Below the pieces are notes generated by a model, which saw nothing but the letters and a program-made list of their open reading frames with translations, made no database searches and was not told the DNA's origin. This document shows positions 60,907 to 64,000 of a stretch of 64,000 bases of DNA, piece by piece (position 1 is the first letter of the stretch; each line of letters begins with the position of its first letter). Source of the DNA: Eucalyptus grandis (Eukaryota > Streptophyta > Magnoliopsida > Myrtales > Myrtaceae); NCBI RefSeq assembly GCF_016545825.1, contig NC_052618.1:43408196-43472195 (forward strand), given 5' to 3'. The translations under genes were made by a program, and so were the position numbers.

Positions 60907-63440
60907 TCAAATCAACTCTGAAAAGCCAATCAGTGTATATGGCGCCTGGAAATGGAGTCCTGAAATTTCAATGTCTTGAGGGACATCAACAAGCTGCCTC
61001 TTTGCGTTGCTGGGTGTCCCATCCCTCAGTATCTCGAAGTTGATCCCGTAATTGGAACTCGAACCGGCTTCTTGAAGGAGATCGTTTTCGCGCCATGCAT
61101 GTTGACCGTGATCATCGATGGCCGCCGACATTTGCCCCAACTAAGCTTTGCTTAGCATGCCTCTTATCCCGCTGGGCCCTGATGGCCTAACATGGTACCT
61201 AGACCTGATTTTGGTACTTTTAGTTCCCTTCTTTGAGTAGATTGCTTTCGCTATACAGGAATTTGAGATCTGCAGTGCTTATGATATAGGTTTGAGCAGC
61301 TTTCCTCCATTCAGAAGTTACCAGATCTCTGGCCTTGACTGTCTTTAAGCATCGAATAGGGCCTCCGCCTATTTCAATGGCCTAGAAGACAGCCACTTCC
61401 GCGGCTTGCTCTGCACACCCTGGTTTAGAAGTTTCAGAGGCTGAGTGAAAGTTTTCAGGTTTCAGTTGTCCATCAACACTTGGCCCCAGCAAAAGAAGCC
61501 TAAATGAGATATTGCTCAATTTATCTGGTCACACTGCCCACATACTCTGTTGATGTTATAATCCTAAACGATGGATATGCATTGCCGGCACAAAGCTATT
61601 TGATTCCAACATTCTACTAGGGGAATGTCGCTCAACCAAGGGTGTCCACACGACTAGTGGTCTGAATCCGAGATGCCATCATCTTTGGTGGGAACGATAC
61701 ATATATGACTAGTTGCAGCCTAATCTGTTGCCTGGTGCTACCAAGTAAACCCTCGACTACATTCCGTCGAGCCATGCCAACTTAGGTTGAGCTTTTGTGG
61801 ACTCCTGAAGGGCAATCTTGTGAAGGGGGACTCCTTAGGTTAGGCTATCCCTTGGTGGGAGTTCGCATGACTTTCACGCCCATCTGGAATTTGTCCTCCA
61901 TGCCGCAACTTCCATCGACCTGCGTATCAGGCCCAATCTGCACGATACTTTCTTCTCTAGGGGTGAGGTCATATGATGCCATTGCCATGCGCTCGTGCAT
62001 GAGAAAAATCCCTTAAAAGTAGGCCGCGAGCTGATCGGTTGCTTGAGAAAGAAGCCTAATGCCATCTGCACAGGGTCGACAGTCCTGCATCTTCTTGGAG
62101 TAGCCCTTCAAAGATGATGATTCAAGATCAGATGAGCCTCAATGCGGGCCATGGGATGGACAGCTAGTTATTGTTCTACAATGATAGTGACATGCTAGCC
62201 CCTTTGATCGATATATGTCGAGCAAATCTGCGTGAAGAGCCTGATCGAAGAGGTCCTTGTCTACTTTCATCGTTTCCTTTTTTTTTCCTAGAAATCTCAT
62301 TCAACCAAATCCGCTTGTTATTGTTTTTCAATGTACTAGCACGGAACAGAGTTCCCTGCTACTACATTGCGAACAAGTTGGTAACTATCACATACCATGT
62401 TGGTAACTTGTTCATCTAGTTGTGTATGGGTAACTTTCAACAGGTTAAAACAAATATCAAAGTTTATTTATTCCTCAAATTTACCAACTATTTTAATAAT
62501 CTACCCACATTTACTTTTGTGACTTACCAACCATTTGAAATTACTAAATCTTAATTTGATTGATATACCAACATTCAGTTATCAACTTTGTTATAGAAAC
62601 TGATTTCTTTGTGATTTACTTGTGATTACCAATGCTTTCGAAGCACTGACTTCATTTAAAAATTTCCCACCTTAGTTTCACTGACATATCACCATTCATC
62701 ACGTTAACAAAGTGCACCACAACAGCAATGGGGTACAAGCCAAGCCAGGCCGGCCGGCAGCCCCCCATCCCGGACGCCCTAGCTGATGATGATCTAGGGA
62801 ATGTCCACTTTCCCGGCCGTGCACTTCTGCAGGCGTATCGCCGCCGCATAGTCCCCATAGGCCTCATGCCCAGAGAAGTAGCCTGTTCAGAGAGAATGAG
62901 TACTTCAGCGTGTCCCTGCCAGATTCAAGCCCAAAGGTCCTTGTCTGATCGGACATAGCATTGTAAAAGCCGTAGCAATACGCGGCCTGGTCGGTGTTAT
63001 GCTCGATGATGCTGCCCAAGAACTGAACTGCCTTGCTCCTAGTGTTCATCCAGGCCGGGACACCCCACGGTAGGTCGCCACCCGGCCCCCTTAGGGCATC
63101 CCTGGGTGGGAACAGCCCCCCGGCCTCCATGGCATTGTCCAGTATCTCGAAAGTCAGGCTGCCTCCCATGAGCCGGAACAGTTTCCAGTAGCTGCCCGCC
63201 GCCCTCGTCTCGGGCTCCATAGCTGGGAGTCTCGCCGCCGCAGAGCTCGCGCAGAGGCACGAAACATGCTGGCAACGTTGGGACCCGTCGCCACAGCCTG
63301 CTTCCTCGAGATGTACACCGTCTGATGAATTTTCCTATAGCACGAATGCACGTAAAAACTACTTCTTTTCCGTCATTCCACGCCTGGGTGGGTGGATTCA
63401 GCCCTCTCTTTTTCGGACCAGGCAAGTCCGATTCAGGCAA
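60907..63440 (-). pseudogene. unidentified decayed coding remnant, copy B
   Basis: Counterpart of 21941-24412. Open stretches on the - strand are 63220-62864 (starting MEPETRAAG, through ILDNAMEAGGLFPPRD), 62071-61874 and 61140-60907 (MSAAIDDHGQHAWREND). The breaks differ partly from those of copy A, so decay continued after duplication. One A-copy frame (24412-23939) is open over 157 codons where B is split by frameshifts near 63240 and 63370. Confidence 0.4.
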
Positions 63441-64000
63441 AAGATTTTAGAAGAAAATGATGAGAAGAACCGAAAAAGAAATCTTGAATTCTTGCACCCC
63501 TAAGCTTTCTACATGTACTAGGCCTGTCTGCTGTTTTTTCCTGTCCGAAATGTATCAAGTCATGGGTAAATTTTACTTTTCAAGAACCTACCTATGCTGA
63601 AAATGATTTGATCACTTCGCATTTAATATTGTGCATCTATATCTGTCTATTGTTACATACGCTTTCCAAAGGATTACCTAGAAACTTCAAGACTTAAGCA
63701 ATAGATGATTAGAGATGACTTCTCCTTATTAGTTTTGCCAAATTCCTAAACAAAAATAGCACCTAAACAATTTGACGTGTTTTCCATTCCAGTATTTTTA
63801 ATTGATACAAAATCAATTATGTAAAATTCTACCCTCTCTCGATCATTTCTCTCCATAACCAAGTTTAATATTTACGGACTTTCTAAATGTTATTGAGTGG
63901 CCCACTTCAGAAAAATTAAACATAGTCATAAATTATCTAAATAATAAGCTTTTAAAAAATTGAATCGGTAATTTCACACAATTTAAAAAGTTTCATATGA

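Larger units (their letters stand above)
53935..64000 (+). repeat. segmental duplication, copy B (at least 10 kb)
   Basis: It aligns with 17102-25012 in order and orientation. It is longer by the 3.1-kb LINE at 55735-58855 and lacks the 66-bp duplication and insert of copy A (20817-21149). Homology still runs at the last base, so copy B continues beyond the window. Confidence 0.88.

Noticed and set aside
53935..64000. Copy B as a pure assembly duplicate of copy A
   Set aside because: Several percent divergence, a LINE only in B and a duplicated insert only in A make this unlikely, although allelic haplotypes are not fully excluded.

Overview
This window is plant nuclear DNA, almost certainly from a dicot. 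The support is a four-exon Mediator gene and a twelve-exon helicase gene with GT-AG introns, many LTR retrotransposon pieces, an L1-type LINE, MITEs, AT-rich spacers and one 100-base scaffold gap (17002-17101). I cannot name the species from sequence alone. Only two real host genes are visible. They are MED21 on the + strand (25593-27170) and a very large two-helicase TPR protein on the - strand (51303 down to 39639). Almost all the remaining ORFs are chance frames in repeats.

Layout. 1-2072 is AT-rich spacer with a dispersed direct repeat. 2073-6212 is a 4.1-kb element bounded by TG and CA and flanked by the 5-bp duplication ATTAG, read as a giant solo LTR. 6323-8714 is an LTR of a second family, followed by a non-coding internal region (8715 to about 16180) with a 44-bp tandem repeat. 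A complete small TRIM-like element (13462-14980) is nested in that region. 16181-17001 is the end of another LTR in reverse orientation, cut by the gap. 17102-25060 (copy A) is an about 8-kb segment that recurs in the same orientation at 53935-64000 (copy B). Each copy contains several divergent copies of a roughly 1.3-kb unit and decayed - strand coding remnants that I could not identify.

Middle part. MED21 is followed by a GC-rich TIR element (27831-28748), another remnant fragment, and a tandem 340-bp repeat split by a Mutator-like long-TIR element (31262-32526). Next come a 205-bp GGT-rich satellite, a small zf-GRF exon (34943-35141) and a second-family solo LTR (35645-39437) that carries its own MITE. 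The LTR ends about 200 bp beyond the stop codon of the helicase gene.

Right part. The helicase gene has an N-terminal UPF1/SEN1-like SF1 helicase, then a UvrD-like SF1 helicase, then an alpha-helical TPR-like region and a lysine-rich tail. Four single-base indels in short homopolymers break its frame. With them compensated, the twelve exons total 7998 nt (2665 codons plus stop). Its upstream side holds a tandem duplication, two MITEs, and then copy B, which carries a 3.1-kb decayed LINE that copy A lacks.

No operon-like system, CRISPR array, rRNA or confident tRNA gene is present. The most notable points are the two-helicase protein with its homopolymer frameshifts, a MED21 intron without a usable AG acceptor, the flanking 8-10 kb direct duplication, and several insertions whose empty sites can be read from paralogous copies in the same window.
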